A DNA stretch of 64,000 bases, taken from the NCBI RefSeq assembly GCF_003148825.1, contig NZ_QGGZ01000006.1:186001-250000 (forward strand), in the 5' to 3' direction. The stretch comes from Streptomyces sp. CG 926 (GTDB lineage: Bacteria > Actinomycetota > Actinomycetes > Streptomycetales > Streptomycetaceae). Of the stretch, positions 32,540 through 43,218 are shown piece by piece. Every line of letters starts with the position of its first letter. Position 1 is the first letter of the stretch. The translations under genes were made by a program, and so were the position numbers. Under the pieces are notes generated by a model that was not told where the DNA came from, ran no database searches, and saw nothing but the letters and a program-made list of their open reading frames with translations.

Positions 32540-34585
32540 TCAGGCCCCCTTTCCGGTGAGGTCGCGGCGTCCGGTCGGCTGGGTGACGCGGTCGAGCATC
32601 AGGCCGAGGCAGACGATCGCGGCGCCGGCGACCAGACCGGTCGCGAGGTCACCCTGGGCGAGGCCGAAGACCGCGTCGTAGCCGAGCGCGCCGCCGCCCA
32701 CGAGACCACCGATGACGACCACGGCGAGGACCAGCACCACGCCCTGGTTGACGGCGAGCAGCAGCGCGGGCCGGGCCAGTGGCAGCTGCACCTGCAGCAG
32801 TTGCTGGCGACCTGTCGCGCCCAACGAGCGCGCGGACTCCATCGCGGACGGGTCCACCGCGCGCACGCCCTGGGCCGTGATGCGCACGACCGCGGGCAGC
32901 GCGTAGACCACGGCGGCCGCGGCGGCCGGGGCGCGGCCCACACCGAACAGGGCGACGACGGGGATCAGGTAGACGAACTGCGGCATCGTCTGGAAGACGT
33001 CGAGCACCGGACGCAGCGCGCGCCCCAGGCGGGCGCTGCGGGCCGCGGCGACGCCGAGGGCGAAGCCGAGCAGCAGGGTCACGGTGACGGCGGCCAGGAC
33101 CTGGGACAGGGTGTCGAGCGCCGGGTCCCAGACGCCGAGGACGCCGATCGCGGCCATCGCGAGGACGGCGGTCGCGGCGGTGCGCCAGGTGCCGATGAGC
33201 AGGGCGAGGACGCCGACGGTCAGCAGGACCGCCCACCAGGGCAGCCACTGCAGTCCGTCGCGCAGCGGGTTGAGGACCCAGCTGGTGAAGTGCCCCGCCC
33301 AGTCCGCGGTGCCGCCGACGAGGGGCACACCGGAGTACAGGTGGGCGGTCATCCAGTCGACCGCCCCGTTGACGGGCTCGGCGAAGTCCACCGTCCACGC
33401 GTCGGGCCAGGAAAGCCGGTCAAGGAGGCGGGCTCCGACTGCGACGACGGCGGTCACCAGGGCGACGACGGCCCAGCGGAGCCGGGAGTGGTCGGCCGGG
33501 GCTTCGCCGATCCGCTGTCCGGCCGCGGCGGTGACCCGGTCCAGGACGACGGCGAGCAGCACGATCGGTACGCCGGCCGCGAGCGCGGCACCGACGTCGA
33601 CGGAGGCCAGCGCCTGGTAGACGCGGTCGCCGAGACCGCCCGCGCCGATGACGGACGCGATCACGGCCATCCCGAGCGCCATCATGATCGACTGGTTGAG
33701 GCCGAGCAGCAGTTCCTTGCGGGCCAGCGGCAGTCGGGCGGTCAGCAGACGCTGCCGGCCGGTGGCGCCGAGGGAGGTGGCGGCCTCCACGACCCCGGCG
33801 TCCGCGTCGCGCAGTCCGAGCGCGGTCAGGCGGGCCATGGGCGGAGCCGCGTAGACGACGGTCGCGAGGACGGCGGCGGGCACGCCGATGCCGAAGACCA
33901 GGACGACGGGCAGGAGGTACGCGAAGGCCGGCAGCACCTGCATGGTGTCCAGTACGGGCCGCAGGATCCGGTGCATCCGGTCCGACAGGCCGGCGGCCAG
34001 CCCGAGGAGACCTCCGAGCAGCACGGACGCGGCGACGGCGACCACCATCAGGGCGAGGGTCTGCATGGTGGGCACCCACATGCCGAGCAGTCCGCACACG
34101 GCGAAGGCGGCGAGGGAGGCCAGCGCGAGCCGGACACCGGCGACGCGCCAGGCCAGCAGAGCGGCGGCGGCGGTGACGCCGGCCCAGCCGAGGGCGAGCA
34201 GCACCAGGTACACGGCGCGGACGGACACGACGACGACGTTGCTGACGTGTCCGAGGAAGTAGAGGAAGAGCGGGTGGCCGTCGCGGTTGTCGATGATCCA
34301 GTCGCTGGTGCGTTCGAGCGGTCCGGACAGGTCGACGGAGAGCGAAGCGGGCCAGTTCCCGGCGCCGAGGAGCGCCCAGCCGAGGACGAACGCGACGGCC
34401 GCGCAGGCGACGATCAGCCGGCCGCGGTGGCGCGTGAGCGTACGCAGCGCACCCGGCCCGGTGTCGGTGGAGGGCGTGGGGGCGGTCGTGGTCGCGCTGG
34501 TGGCCGTGCTCGTGTTCGTGGCCGTGTTCGTGGCCGTGTTCGTGTTCGTGGGGTCCGGCGGAGCGGGGGTGGCGGTGGTGGTCAT
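32540..34585 (-). CDS. fused double permease of a glycine betaine ABC transporter
   Basis: A 681-residue membrane protein holding two ProW-like permease domains in one chain. Each has the coupling-loop pattern EAATSLGATGRQRLLTARLP (about residue 275) or ESARSLGATGRQQLLQVQLP (about 600), and each domain repeats RPVLD...LP.F.YL.PVV. Usually this is a homodimer of a single-domain protein. The N-terminus is a Thr/Asn repeat (TNTATNTATN) encoded by a 12-base tandem repeat near 34495-34556. I chose ATG 34585; a GTG upstream is possible since no ribosome site stands out. It lies between the ATPase and the receptor genes. Confidence 0.88.
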   Translation of the reverse strand: MTTTATPAPPDPTNTNTATNTATNTSTATSATTTAPTPSTDTGPGALRTLTRHRGRLIVACAAVAFVLGWALLGAGNWPASLSVDLSGPLERTSDWIIDNRDGHPLFLYFLGHVSNVVVVSVRAVYLVLLALGWAGVTAAAALLAWRVAGVRLALASLAAFAVCGLLGMWVPTMQTLALMVVAVAASVLLGGLLGLAAGLSDRMHRILRPVLDTMQVLPAFAYLLPVVLVFGIGVPAAVLATVVYAAPPMARLTALGLRDADAGVVEAATSLGATGRQRLLTARLPLARKELLLGLNQSIMMALGMAVIASVIGAGGLGDRVYQALASVDVGAALAAGVPIVLLAVVLDRVTAAAGQRIGEAPADHSRLRWAVVALVTAVVAVGARLLDRLSWPDAWTVDFAEPVNGAVDWMTAHLYSGVPLVGGTADWAGHFTSWVLNPLRDGLQWLPWWAVLLTVGVLALLIGTWRTAATAVLAMAAIGVLGVWDPALDTLSQVLAAVTVTLLLGFALGVAAARSARLGRALRPVLDVFQTMPQFVYLIPVVALFGVGRAPAAAAAVVYALPAVVRITAQGVRAVDPSAMESARSLGATGRQQLLQVQLPLARPALLLAVNQGVVLVLAVVVIGGLVGGGALGYDAVFGLAQGDLATGLVAGAAIVCLGLMLDRVTQPTGRRDLTGKGA

Positions 34586-34667
34586 CGGCCGCACCGCCCG
34601 GCGTGGGTCGCCGTCGCGGCGGCGCAGGTCGTGCCGCACGGCGGCGGCCAGGTCGTATGGTCGTACA

Positions 34668-35770
<1,103 letters not shown>

Positions 35771-35774
<4 letters not shown>

Positions 35775-37327
35775 CGGATGGTTCCTCCCAGCAGGTCGGC
35801 GCATTTCTCGCCGACCATGAGCACGCCGATCATGGGGTTGACGGCGGTCATGGTGGGGAAAACGGACGCGTCGGCTATCCGGATGCCGTCGAGGCCCCGG
35901 ATCTTCAGGTCGGGTGCGACGACGGCGAGTTCGTCGTCGGCGGCCCCCATGCGGCAGGTGCCGGCGGGGTGGTACACGGTGTGCGCGACCTGGCGGGCGT
36001 ACGCGCTGAGTTCCTCGTCGGAGGTCACCTCGGGGCCCGGGCACACCTCGCGCTTCAGCCAGCCGGCCAGCGGTTCGCTCGCCGCGATCTGTCGGGCGAT
36101 GCGGATCCCGTCGACGAGGGTCCGGCCGTCGTAGTCGTCCTCGTCGGTGAAGTACCGGAAGTCGAGCGCGGGCTTGACCTCGGGGTCGGCGCTCGTCAGG
36201 TAGAGCCGGCCGCGGCTGCGCGGCTTGGGGATGTTCGGGGTCAACGACACGCCGTGCGCGGGCCGTTCGTAGCCCAGGCGCTCCGGATTGTCGGTGAAGG
36301 GGATCTGGTAGAAGTGGAACATCAGGTCCGGGCCGTCGGACCGCGGGTCCCGGCGGACGAACAGTCCGGCGTCGGAGTCCATCGCGGAGTTCTCCGGGAT
36401 CGGCCCGTGCGTCTCCCACACGATGACCGACTCGGGGTGGTCGAGCAGGTTCTCCCCGACCCCCGGCAGGTCGTGCACGACGGGGATGCCGAGCTTCTCC
36501 AGGTCGGCGCGCGGCCCGATGCCGGAGTGCAGCAGCAGGCGCGGGGTGTCCACGGCCCCGGCGCACACCAGGACCTCGCGCCGGGCGCGTACGACGTGCT
36601 CCGCGCCCTCCTTGGTGCGGATGTGCACGCCGGTGGCGCGGGCGCCCTCCAGTTCCAGCCGGTACGCCCAGGTCTCCAGGGCGATGTGCAGGTTGGGCCG
36701 GTCCAGGAACGGGTGGAGATAGGCGACGGAGGCGGACGACCGCTTGTTGTTCTCCGGGTGGTAGGCGAGGTCGAAGAAGCCGACGCCCTCGTCGAAGGGG
36801 GCCTTGTTGAAGCCCTCGACCCGCGGCACGCCGAGTGCGGTCTGCGCCGCGTCGACGAAGTCCCGGGCGATCGCGTTCCGGTCCGCCTCGCCGACGGGGA
36901 CGATGTTGTTGCGCAGCCGGGCGAAGTAGGGATCCATCGCCTTCGCGTCCCAGCCGTCGGCACCGGCCTCGGCCCACTCGTCCCAGTCGGAGGGGAGGGG
37001 CTTGAAGGCGATGAGGGTGTTGTGCGAGGAACAGCCTCCCAGCACCCGCGCGCGGCTGTGGCGGATGTGCGAGTTACCGCGCGGCTGCTCGGTGGTGGGG
37101 TAGTCGTAGTCGAGCTCACCGCCGAGCAGGCCCATCCAGCGGCGCAGGGTGAGGACGTCGTCACGGCCGACGTCACTGGGGCCGCCCTCGATGACGGCGA
37201 CGCTGATGTTCGGGTCCTCGGTCAACCGGGAGGCGATGACGGAGCCGGCGGTGCCGCCGCCGACGACGACGTAGTCGTACACGTGCTGGTCGTCCATGTG
37301 CCCGTCGTTCATGTGCTGGTCGTTCAT
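35771..37327 (-). CDS. betA: choline dehydrogenase (GMC oxidoreductase)
   Basis: A 518-residue FAD enzyme of the GMC family. The dinucleotide motif VVGGGTAGSVIASRL lies near residue 21, the GMC signature ARVLGGCSSHNTLIAFKP near 95, the second motif GAVDTPRLLLHSGIGP near 265, and the active-site His in AHTVYHPAGTCRMG near 467. It oxidises choline to betaine aldehyde, the substrate of the gene just upstream. Three in-frame ATGs occur in the repeated MNDQHMNDGHMDDQH; the first (37327) is preceded by GAAGGG. The operon context supports choline over other alcohols. Confidence 0.9.
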
Positions 37328-37329
37328 GT

Positions 37330-38832
37330 TCAGCCCTTCGCCGTCGCGCCCGCGAACCAGCGCACGGGGCGCGGGGCGAGGTTCTGGTAGATGTGCTTGG
37401 CCTCGCGGTATTCGGCGAAGCCGCCGGGGCCCAGTTCGCGGCCGATGCCGGACTTCCCGAAGCCGCCCCATTCCGCCTGCGGGAGGTAGGGGTGGAAGTC
37501 GTTGATCCAGACGGTGCCGTGCCGCAGCAGGCCGGCGACCCGCCGGGCGCGGTGTTCGTCGGAGGTCCAGACCGCTCCGGCGAGGCCGTACTCGGTGTCG
37601 TTGGCGAGGGCGACGGCCTCTTCCTCGGTGCGGAAGGTCTCGACGGTGAGGACGGGACCGAAGACCTCTTCGCGGACGACGCGCATGCCGCGGTGGCACC
37701 GGTCGAGGACGGTGGGCCGGAAGAAGTAGCCGGGGCCGGCCGGCCTCTCGCCGCCCGCGCGCAGGACCGCGCCCTCGGCGATGGCGGAGGCCACGTACGC
37801 CTCGGTCCGTGCCAGCTGGGCCGCGGAGACCAGCGGACCGCACTCGACACCCTGGTCGGTGCCGCGTCCGAGCCTGATCAGTTCGGCCCGGCGGGCGAGC
37901 TCGGCGACGAACCGGTCGCGCAGCGGCTCCTCGATGATGAGGCGGGAGCCGGCGGAGCAGACCTGACCGCTGTGGATGAACGCGGCGTTGAGTGCCTGGT
38001 CGACGGCGGTGTCGAAGCCCTCGGGCGTCGAGCAGGCGTCGGCGAAGACGACGTTGGGGTTCTTGCCGCCCAGTTCGAGAGCGACCTTCTTCACGCTGTC
38101 GGCCGCGGCCCGGGCCACCTTGGTACCGCTGACGAGACCGCCCGTGAACGAGACGAGGTCGACGTGGGGGTGCTCGGCGAGTCGGGCGCCGACCGTGTCG
38201 CCGGGGCCGGTGACGACGTTGGCCGCGCCGAGCGGAAGTCCGGCCTCCAGGAGCAGCTCGATCAGCACGACGGTGGTCAGCGGGGTGATCTCGCTGGGCT
38301 TGATCACGAAGGTGTTGCCGGCGGCGAGCGCGGGTGCGATCTTCCAGCTGGCCTGGAGGAGCGGGTAGTTCCACGGGGTGATCAGCGCGCAGACCCCGAC
38401 CGGCTCGTGCACGACGACGCTGTGGATCTCGGTCGAGCCGGCGTCGACGATCCGCCCGCCGTCCTCCTTCTCCACGAGGTCGGCGAAGTACAGGAAGGCG
38501 TCACGAACGCAGTCGACGTCGACGCGGCCCTCTTCGAGGGTCTTGCCCGCGTCCCGGCTCTCCAGGGCACCGATCCGCTCCCGGTCGCGCTCCAGCAGCG
38601 CGGCGACCCGGCGGAGCAGGGCGGCCCGCTCGGCGACGGGCGTACGCGGCCAGGCGCCGGCGTCGAAGGCGGCTCGCGCCGCGGCCACGGCGTCGTCGGT
38701 GTCCAGGACACCGCCCTCCGCCACGACCTCGAAGGGCGTCGCGTCGACGGGGTCGATGATCTCGCGCGTGGCCCCGGACAGGGCTGCGCGCCACTCTCCG
38801 CCCACGTGGATGGTCTGCTGTGCTGCCGTCAC
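37330..38832 (-). CDS. betB: betaine aldehyde dehydrogenase
   Basis: A 500-residue NAD(P)-dependent aldehyde dehydrogenase. TPWNYPLLQASWKIAPAL is the cofactor stretch, LELGGKNPN holds the general base and GQVCSAGSR the nucleophile Cys. It oxidises betaine aldehyde to glycine betaine. It is the first gene of the operon and is followed 2 bases later by the choline dehydrogenase. Start GTG 38832 (VTAAQQTIHVGG) fits homologues; an open frame continues upstream but is not coding. Confidence 0.9.
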   Translation of the reverse strand: MTAAQQTIHVGGEWRAALSGATREIIDPVDATPFEVVAEGGVLDTDDAVAAARAAFDAGAWPRTPVAERAALLRRVAALLERDRERIGALESRDAGKTLEEGRVDVDCVRDAFLYFADLVEKEDGGRIVDAGSTEIHSVVVHEPVGVCALITPWNYPLLQASWKIAPALAAGNTFVIKPSEITPLTTVVLIELLLEAGLPLGAANVVTGPGDTVGARLAEHPHVDLVSFTGGLVSGTKVARAAADSVKKVALELGGKNPNVVFADACSTPEGFDTAVDQALNAAFIHSGQVCSAGSRLIIEEPLRDRFVAELARRAELIRLGRGTDQGVECGPLVSAAQLARTEAYVASAIAEGAVLRAGGERPAGPGYFFRPTVLDRCHRGMRVVREEVFGPVLTVETFRTEEEAVALANDTEYGLAGAVWTSDEHRARRVAGLLRHGTVWINDFHPYLPQAEWGGFGKSGIGRELGPGGFAEYREAKHIYQNLAPRPVRWFAGATAKG

Positions 38833-39274
38833 GGTACGTATTGCCTTTCGTTCCTCAGAGTCCCCCTGTCGGTCAGACCGACTTGATCCGGCCGCCTGCC
38901 CCGACTCTCGGAACCCATGCGCAATACATCGCGGAGAGTGTTCTGGTTCACTCTCGAAAACACCCCAAACAGGGACATGTGACACATGTCTCCGGAGCAA
39001 GGTCGGCCGACGTACCGATCGGCCGGGCGGGAGGGGTGGGGCGGACGCCTCTTTCGGCCGCGAGGGCCGCCACCGGCGGCCCTCGCACGACGCGGGCGTC
39101 CATCACGGGGGTGGCCACGGCGCGTGAGCGCGGTCGCGGGGCCGCGGGAGGGGGCGAGCACGAGGACGGCATCACGCCCCCGAGCCGCCGGCGCATCCGG
39201 CTCGGCGGCGCCTACATGGGGCTGCCCCTGCTCGCGTCGCCGGGGGAAGCCCCTACGGCGGGGTTGAGCCCCGG
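38833..39274. promoter_or_regulatory. control region of the betaine operon, with two operator-like palindromes
   Basis: No gene is visible in these 442 bases. GACATGTG-A-CACATGTC (38974-38990) is a perfect 17-base palindrome and GAGAGTG-N8-CACTCTC (38934-38955) a perfect inverted repeat; both lie 100-160 bases upstream of the aldehyde dehydrogenase start and are likely operators or regulator sites. A hairpin CCGAGCCG/CGGCTCGG lies at 39180-39205, toward the end of the convergent lipoprotein operon. No BetI-type regulator gene is adjacent. Confidence 0.5.
39259..39273 (-). terminator. hairpin after the lipoprotein gene
   Basis: CGGGG (39259-39263) and CCCCG (39269-39273) around TTGAG, immediately after the stop of the gene ending at 39275. 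Short but well placed. Confidence 0.5.
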
Positions 39275-39739
39275 TTACTTGTCCACGATCGGGTCCAGCA
39301 CCACGGAACCGGGCAGAGCCGCGGCCATGTCGTGGGCGTAGACCCCGGGCCGCACCCAGATGAACCAGTTTCCGGCGGCGACGAAGGTGTGCCGGTAGGC
39401 CCGACGCCCGGTGGCGATCGAATCGCCGACCTCGTCCCGGCTGAACCGCGCCGTGCTCAGCACCTTGACCTCGTTGTAGACGGTCGTCCCGCGGTGCTGC
39501 ACCTCGCAGGTGGCGTCCGAGCCGAATTTGTTCTCGTTCCGCAGGGTCACCTTGCAGTCGAAGCCGCCCTTCACCAGGGCGGCGACCACGTCGTCGACCG
39601 ACGCGTATTCGGGACCGGCCGGCACCTCGCTCGGCATCGGCGTCAACGGCTTGGGACCACGGTCGCCGCCGACGAGACCGCATCCGCTCAGTGTCAGCAC
39701 AAGGCACAGCAGCAGCGGGATGGACTTCCGTGTGCGCAT
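39275..39739 (-). CDS. lipoprotein of the WXG100/transglycosylase operon
   Basis: A 154-residue exported lipoprotein (LCLVLTLSGCGLVG, lipobox LSGC). The mature part has a two-Cys core, GFDCKVTLRNENKFGSDATC, probably a disulfide, and an aromatic segment NWFIWVRPGVY. GAGGAG lies 10 bases before the ATG, and the stop of the transglycosylase gene lies only 3 bases away. No family is recognised. Its place after a secreted peptidoglycan-acting protein suggests a partner or protective role at the cell surface, but that is inference. Confidence 0.7.
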   Translation of the reverse strand: MRTRKSIPLLLCLVLTLSGCGLVGGDRGPKPLTPMPSEVPAGPEYASVDDVVAALVKGGFDCKVTLRNENKFGSDATCEVQHRGTTVYNEVKVLSTARFSRDEVGDSIATGRRAYRHTFVAAGNWFIWVRPGVYAHDMAAALPGSVVLDPIVDK

Positions 39740-39742
39740 GCG

Positions 39743-41104
39743 TCAGTCGCTCCTCGGCGGCGTGGGTGCCGGACCCGGGCTCGGCGAGGGGGTGCCGGGC
39801 TCCGCGGGACCGGTTCCCGTCCCGGTGTGCGGGCCCCCGCCCTCATGGTAGATCGGGTCGATGGACACGTGATGGCCGACCGGGGTCTGCGACTCCAGTT
39901 GCCGCACAGCGGTGGCCCGCTGCTCGTCCGTCAGCGCGTACCAGGCCATGGCATCGTCCAGGTGCGGCTCCACTTTGTCCCAGTTCCCTCCGCGGATCTT
40001 GATGTCGCCGCCTCGGCTGCCCGACTCGTCGCCGTACTGCTCGTTGAGCTCCCGGACCTCCGGGGTGTCCGCCGCGTAGAGGGTGAAGAGTTGTTTGTCA
40101 GTCCTCGCCCCGTACGGATTTTCCTGCAAGCCTTGGAGGTGATAGGCGCTCATCCGGATGTTCTCATCGGGGTTCTCCTCGATGTATTTGGTGAGTTCCG
40201 AGTCATCGAGATCCCCGAGGAACGTGCCGTCGGCGAGCGTGAACGCACGCCGGTTCTGCGTCATCACCTCCCTCGCCGTGTCCGGCTTCATGTGCGTGAT
40301 GCCGAGGGACTTGTCGGGCTTGAGGGACTGCTGCAGCGTCCAGTCGAATATCCGTCCCGCCTGGGCGAGCGGGCCGCTCAGGCCGGGGCTGAAGTTCTGG
40401 TACCACTGCTGTTCCTGCCACAGGATCGCCAGCAGCAGCTTGCGGCTGATGCCCGTCTCGGCCGATGCCCGGTTCACCGCGGCGAACTGGGCCGGGGAGA
40501 CGTTGATCGGGTGCAGGCCGTCGGTACCGCCCGAGAGGGACAGGGCGATGGCGAGCGGTGAGCCAGGGGTCAGGGCCTCCTTGGCCAGGGCCGGATCGGA
40601 GATGGCGGTCAGGCCCTCGATCGTGCGCAGGGCCCGCGCCGCGTCCACGTCGGCCTGGGTGGCCCTGCGCAGGGCGTCGACGATGATCCCCTGGGCGTGG
40701 TTGACCGGTTCGAGGTGCTCGGTGCTGCCCGCGGGGACCATGACGGGGCGCGCCAGTTGGACCCGGCCGCTGTCGTCGACCTTGAGGTCACGGGCGCGGG
40801 CGTAGTCCAAGGCGCTGGTCAGGTCCCGCTGCGCCCCCACGATCGCCTCGGCCAGGTCGTCGTAGACCTTGGCCATCGCGCGCAGGGCCAGCCCGGACGT
40901 CTCGTAGTCGTCGGCGTGCTTCACGAACCGTTCGGTGGCGGCGCGGCCGGATTCGCCGGTCCAGCACCGGCTGACCGTACGGGCGACGTCCTGGCGCGCG
41001 TACGTGGCGAGGCCGTCGCACTGCTTCGCCACGGCCACCGCGTCGTCGGCGGCGGTGCGCCACTTCTGCGGGTCGGCCTGCTTCAGCTCGGGTACGGAGA
41101 CCAT
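39743..41104 (-). CDS. WXG100-like protein with lytic-transglycosylase-like domain
   Basis: A 453-residue protein. Residues 1-110 are helical with a WxG turn (CWTG, residues 47-50), as in WXG100/ESX substrates. Residues about 200-330 look like a soluble lytic transglycosylase: SAETGISRKLLLAILWQEQ with the candidate catalytic Glu231, and DKSLGITHMKPDTARE. The C-terminus is a Pro/Gly/Ser tail. No Sec signal is seen, fitting type VII export. Its ATG overlaps the stop of the preceding gene (TGATG). It probably cuts peptidoglycan, in the producer's own wall or in rivals. Confidence 0.72.
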   Translation of the reverse strand: MVSVPELKQADPQKWRTAADDAVAVAKQCDGLATYARQDVARTVSRCWTGESGRAATERFVKHADDYETSGLALRAMAKVYDDLAEAIVGAQRDLTSALDYARARDLKVDDSGRVQLARPVMVPAGSTEHLEPVNHAQGIIVDALRRATQADVDAARALRTIEGLTAISDPALAKEALTPGSPLAIALSLSGGTDGLHPINVSPAQFAAVNRASAETGISRKLLLAILWQEQQWYQNFSPGLSGPLAQAGRIFDWTLQQSLKPDKSLGITHMKPDTAREVMTQNRRAFTLADGTFLGDLDDSELTKYIEENPDENIRMSAYHLQGLQENPYGARTDKQLFTLYAADTPEVRELNEQYGDESGSRGGDIKIRGGNWDKVEPHLDDAMAWYALTDEQRATAVRQLESQTPVGHHVSIDPIYHEGGGPHTGTGTGPAEPGTPSPSPGPAPTPPRSD

Positions 41105-41541
41105 CAGGCGTCCTCCAGTACGCCGCCGGCCGCGCGCAGCCGGTCGGCTATCGCCTGGTCCTCGGCGGTGATGCCGTTCGCCCCCGTGGTCAGGGCGTCG
41201 GCCGCGTCGTCGACGAGGTCCGCGAGCTCCCTCAGCCGCCGCTGCCAGCCGGCCACGCAGTCGTTGCTGGCCGGACCGGCCACCCAGCCGGAGTGGCTCT
41301 TGCCCACGGCTTCGGCGTCGTCGAGGGTGGACTTGCCCCGCGCCTCGGCGTTCGCCGTACGGAGGCCGGACGCCTTGGAGTGCACGGGTCCGGCGGCCAG
41401 GCCAAGATCCGGCTTCGCCCCGAACGGGGACGGGGTCGGACCGGGTTGCGGAGTCGGTCCGGGCGACGGTTCGGCGGAGGCGAGGCGCATCGCCGCCTCC
41501 CCCTTGGCCCGCGTCCACTCCGCGTCGAATTCGAACGTCAT
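41104..41541 (-). CDS. small WXG100-like (ESX) partner protein
   Basis: A 145-residue protein starting MTFEFDAEW. A Pro-rich stretch (PSPGPTPQPGPTPSPFG) is followed by two predicted helices with CVAGWQRRLRELADLVDDAA, the pattern of streptomycete ESX-like proteins with a conserved Cys and Trp. It starts a three-gene operon with the transglycosylase-like gene, overlapping it by one base (TGATG). It probably pairs with the N-terminal helices of that protein for export. The ATG at 41541 is chosen over one at 41616 because similarity begins here. Confidence 0.65.
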   Translation of the reverse strand: MTFEFDAEWTRAKGEAAMRLASAEPSPGPTPQPGPTPSPFGAKPDLGLAAGPVHSKASGLRTANAEARGKSTLDDAEAVGKSHSGWVAGPASNDCVAGWQRRLRELADLVDDAADALTTGANGITAEDQAIADRLRAAGGVLEDA

Positions 41542-41634
41542 TTCCCTAGCCTCGCACACCCGGATTGCCGCTGCTGCACCACTTTCTGACCGGACATCAC
41601 GTCTGCTCGCGGACATTCGCCCGCCGGTGTCGGA

Positions 41635-42672
41635 TCACGTCTGCCGAATCGGCGCGTACGCCTCGGGCTCGAGACCGAACGTCCAGGCCACTCCCTGGCG
41701 GGCCGTGCGGGTCGTCGGCGGCACCCGCAGCCAGTAGGTGCGGCTGGTGCCGTCCGGCTCCGGTGTCGAGTTGACGACCTCCACCATCACGACGGGTTCG
41801 TCGTCCGGCATGGGTATGCGCCACAGGACACCCGTCTCGTCCTGGTACACGGGGGTGGCGCCCGACTCCCGCAGATAGCGGTCGTACCCGTAGAACTCCA
41901 GCATCACCCGCCGCAGTTCGGCATTCTCCTCCTCCCGGATCCGCTCCGGCGTCAACGTGCTCAGTCCCGCCAGGAATTCGGCCGGTACGGGCATGCCTCG
42001 CCAGGCGTGCAGCGCGAATCCGTCGGGGAACGCCAGTGCCGGGCCGTCCCCGCGGTCCAGCCTGCCCGCCTCGTCCCGGTGCAGTTCCACCGGGCGCTCG
42101 CACAGCACGGCCAGCCGTTCGTAGGGCCACCACCAACCGGCCGAGCGGGCCAGGACACCGAGTCCGTGCAGGGGCGTGCCCTCCTGGGTGTCGAACGCGC
42201 ACAGCCAGGCCGCGTCGTGCTGCCCGAGCACCGCGTCCAGGAGCAGCAGGCGCAGCGAGCGCTCCGCGGCGGCGGGGTCGGCGGACCCGGCCGTCAATTC
42301 CTCGACGAGGCCGCTGCGGACCCGTTCCGCCAGGCGTTCCGTGTGCTCCCACAGGTGGCCGCCCGTCGCTCCCCAGTGCCGGCCCCAGCCCTGCGGGCCG
42401 AGCCGCCGCTGCGCCCGGTCCCGCTCGGCCGCCCACGGCGCGCTGCGCACCGCCTCCCGTACGCCGCGCCCGCGCGCGGCGGGGCCGCACGGCCCGTCGT
42501 CCTCGCCGAGCAGACGCACCGCGGCCCGGGGCGAGTCCGCCCAGACGATCCGCTCCGGCTCCGCCAGGCCCGCGGTCCGGTACGCGAGGCGCACCCCGGC
42601 TTCGGCGGCCGCGCGATCGGCCGGCCCGGTGGCCGCCGCGGCGGCCCTCCACACGTCGATGTCCGTCGACAC
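41635..42672 (-). CDS. DUF6745-like protein
   Basis: A 345-residue cytoplasmic protein rich in Trp and Arg (WRAAAAATGPADRAAAEAGV; LHGLGVLARSAGWWWPYERL; YLRESGATPVYQDETGVLWR). The pattern fits streptomycete DUF6745 proteins, which are often found near leucine-rich-repeat genes. Function unknown. GTG 42672 follows GGGGGGAG at a spacing of 7, so a long open frame continuing upstream is rejected. It lies 31 bases after a 108-residue gene on the same strand and points away from the STM4015 operon. Confidence 0.65.
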   Translation of the reverse strand: MSTDIDVWRAAAAATGPADRAAAEAGVRLAYRTAGLAEPERIVWADSPRAAVRLLGEDDGPCGPAARGRGVREAVRSAPWAAERDRAQRRLGPQGWGRHWGATGGHLWEHTERLAERVRSGLVEELTAGSADPAAAERSLRLLLLDAVLGQHDAAWLCAFDTQEGTPLHGLGVLARSAGWWWPYERLAVLCERPVELHRDEAGRLDRGDGPALAFPDGFALHAWRGMPVPAEFLAGLSTLTPERIREEENAELRRVMLEFYGYDRYLRESGATPVYQDETGVLWRIPMPDDEPVVMVEVVNSTPEPDGTSRTYWLRVPPTTRTARQGVAWTFGLEPEAYAPIRQT

Positions 42673-42703
42673 GATCTTGCTCCCCCCACTGTCCGACACG
42701 CTG

Positions 42704-43030
42704 TCAGTCCGCCACGATCCGTACGGCTCCGGGGATGTACTCCCGCTGCCGCACCACCCGGTACCAGCCCTTGGGCAGCGGTATCGCGGCGTGTTCCTCG
42801 TGCACCACCCGCCCGCCGTCCGGCAGGTGCAGCAGCAGCGGGCCGAAGGCTCCCGGCTCGCGGACGAGCCGGCCGGGCCCGAGCACGGCGTGCGCGTGTC
42901 CGGTGACCTCGCCGAGCGCGAGGACCATCCGGCCCCGCCCGTCCCGCGGTTCCTGGTCCACGTCGGCCGCGTGCGGCGGCACCGCCGACTCGTCGAGCGG
43001 CACGATGAGCACGTCCCCCTGCCGGTACAT
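42704..43030 (-). CDS. hypothetical protein paired with the DUF6745-like gene
   Basis: A 108-residue cytoplasmic protein: MYRQGDVLIVPLDESAVP, VLALGEVTGHAHAVLG, HLPDGGRVVHEEHAAIPLP. It has repeated His residues (GHAHA, HEEH) on what looks like a small beta-barrel, perhaps a metal site. GGGGAAGGGG precedes the ATG. It is first in a two-gene unit with the DUF6745-like gene; the pair probably works together. I do not recognise a family. Confidence 0.65.
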   Translation of the reverse strand: MYRQGDVLIVPLDESAVPPHAADVDQEPRDGRGRMVLALGEVTGHAHAVLGPGRLVREPGAFGPLLLHLPDGGRVVHEEHAAIPLPKGWYRVVRQREYIPGAVRIVAD

Positions 43031-43218
43031 GGGTGTCCCCTTCCCCCCGCGCCGCCCGGTGCGCCGCGTTCTTCTCCGAAGGTAGGGCGCGGGTCTGACA
43101 ACGGCCCGCCGCCCGGTGGCACCAGGCACCGCTCGCATCCGGCGGCCCGACCACTCCTCGATCCGGAGACGTGCCGTGCCGCGCCGTGCCGTGCCTTGCC
43201 GTCGTGGATGATGAGGCG

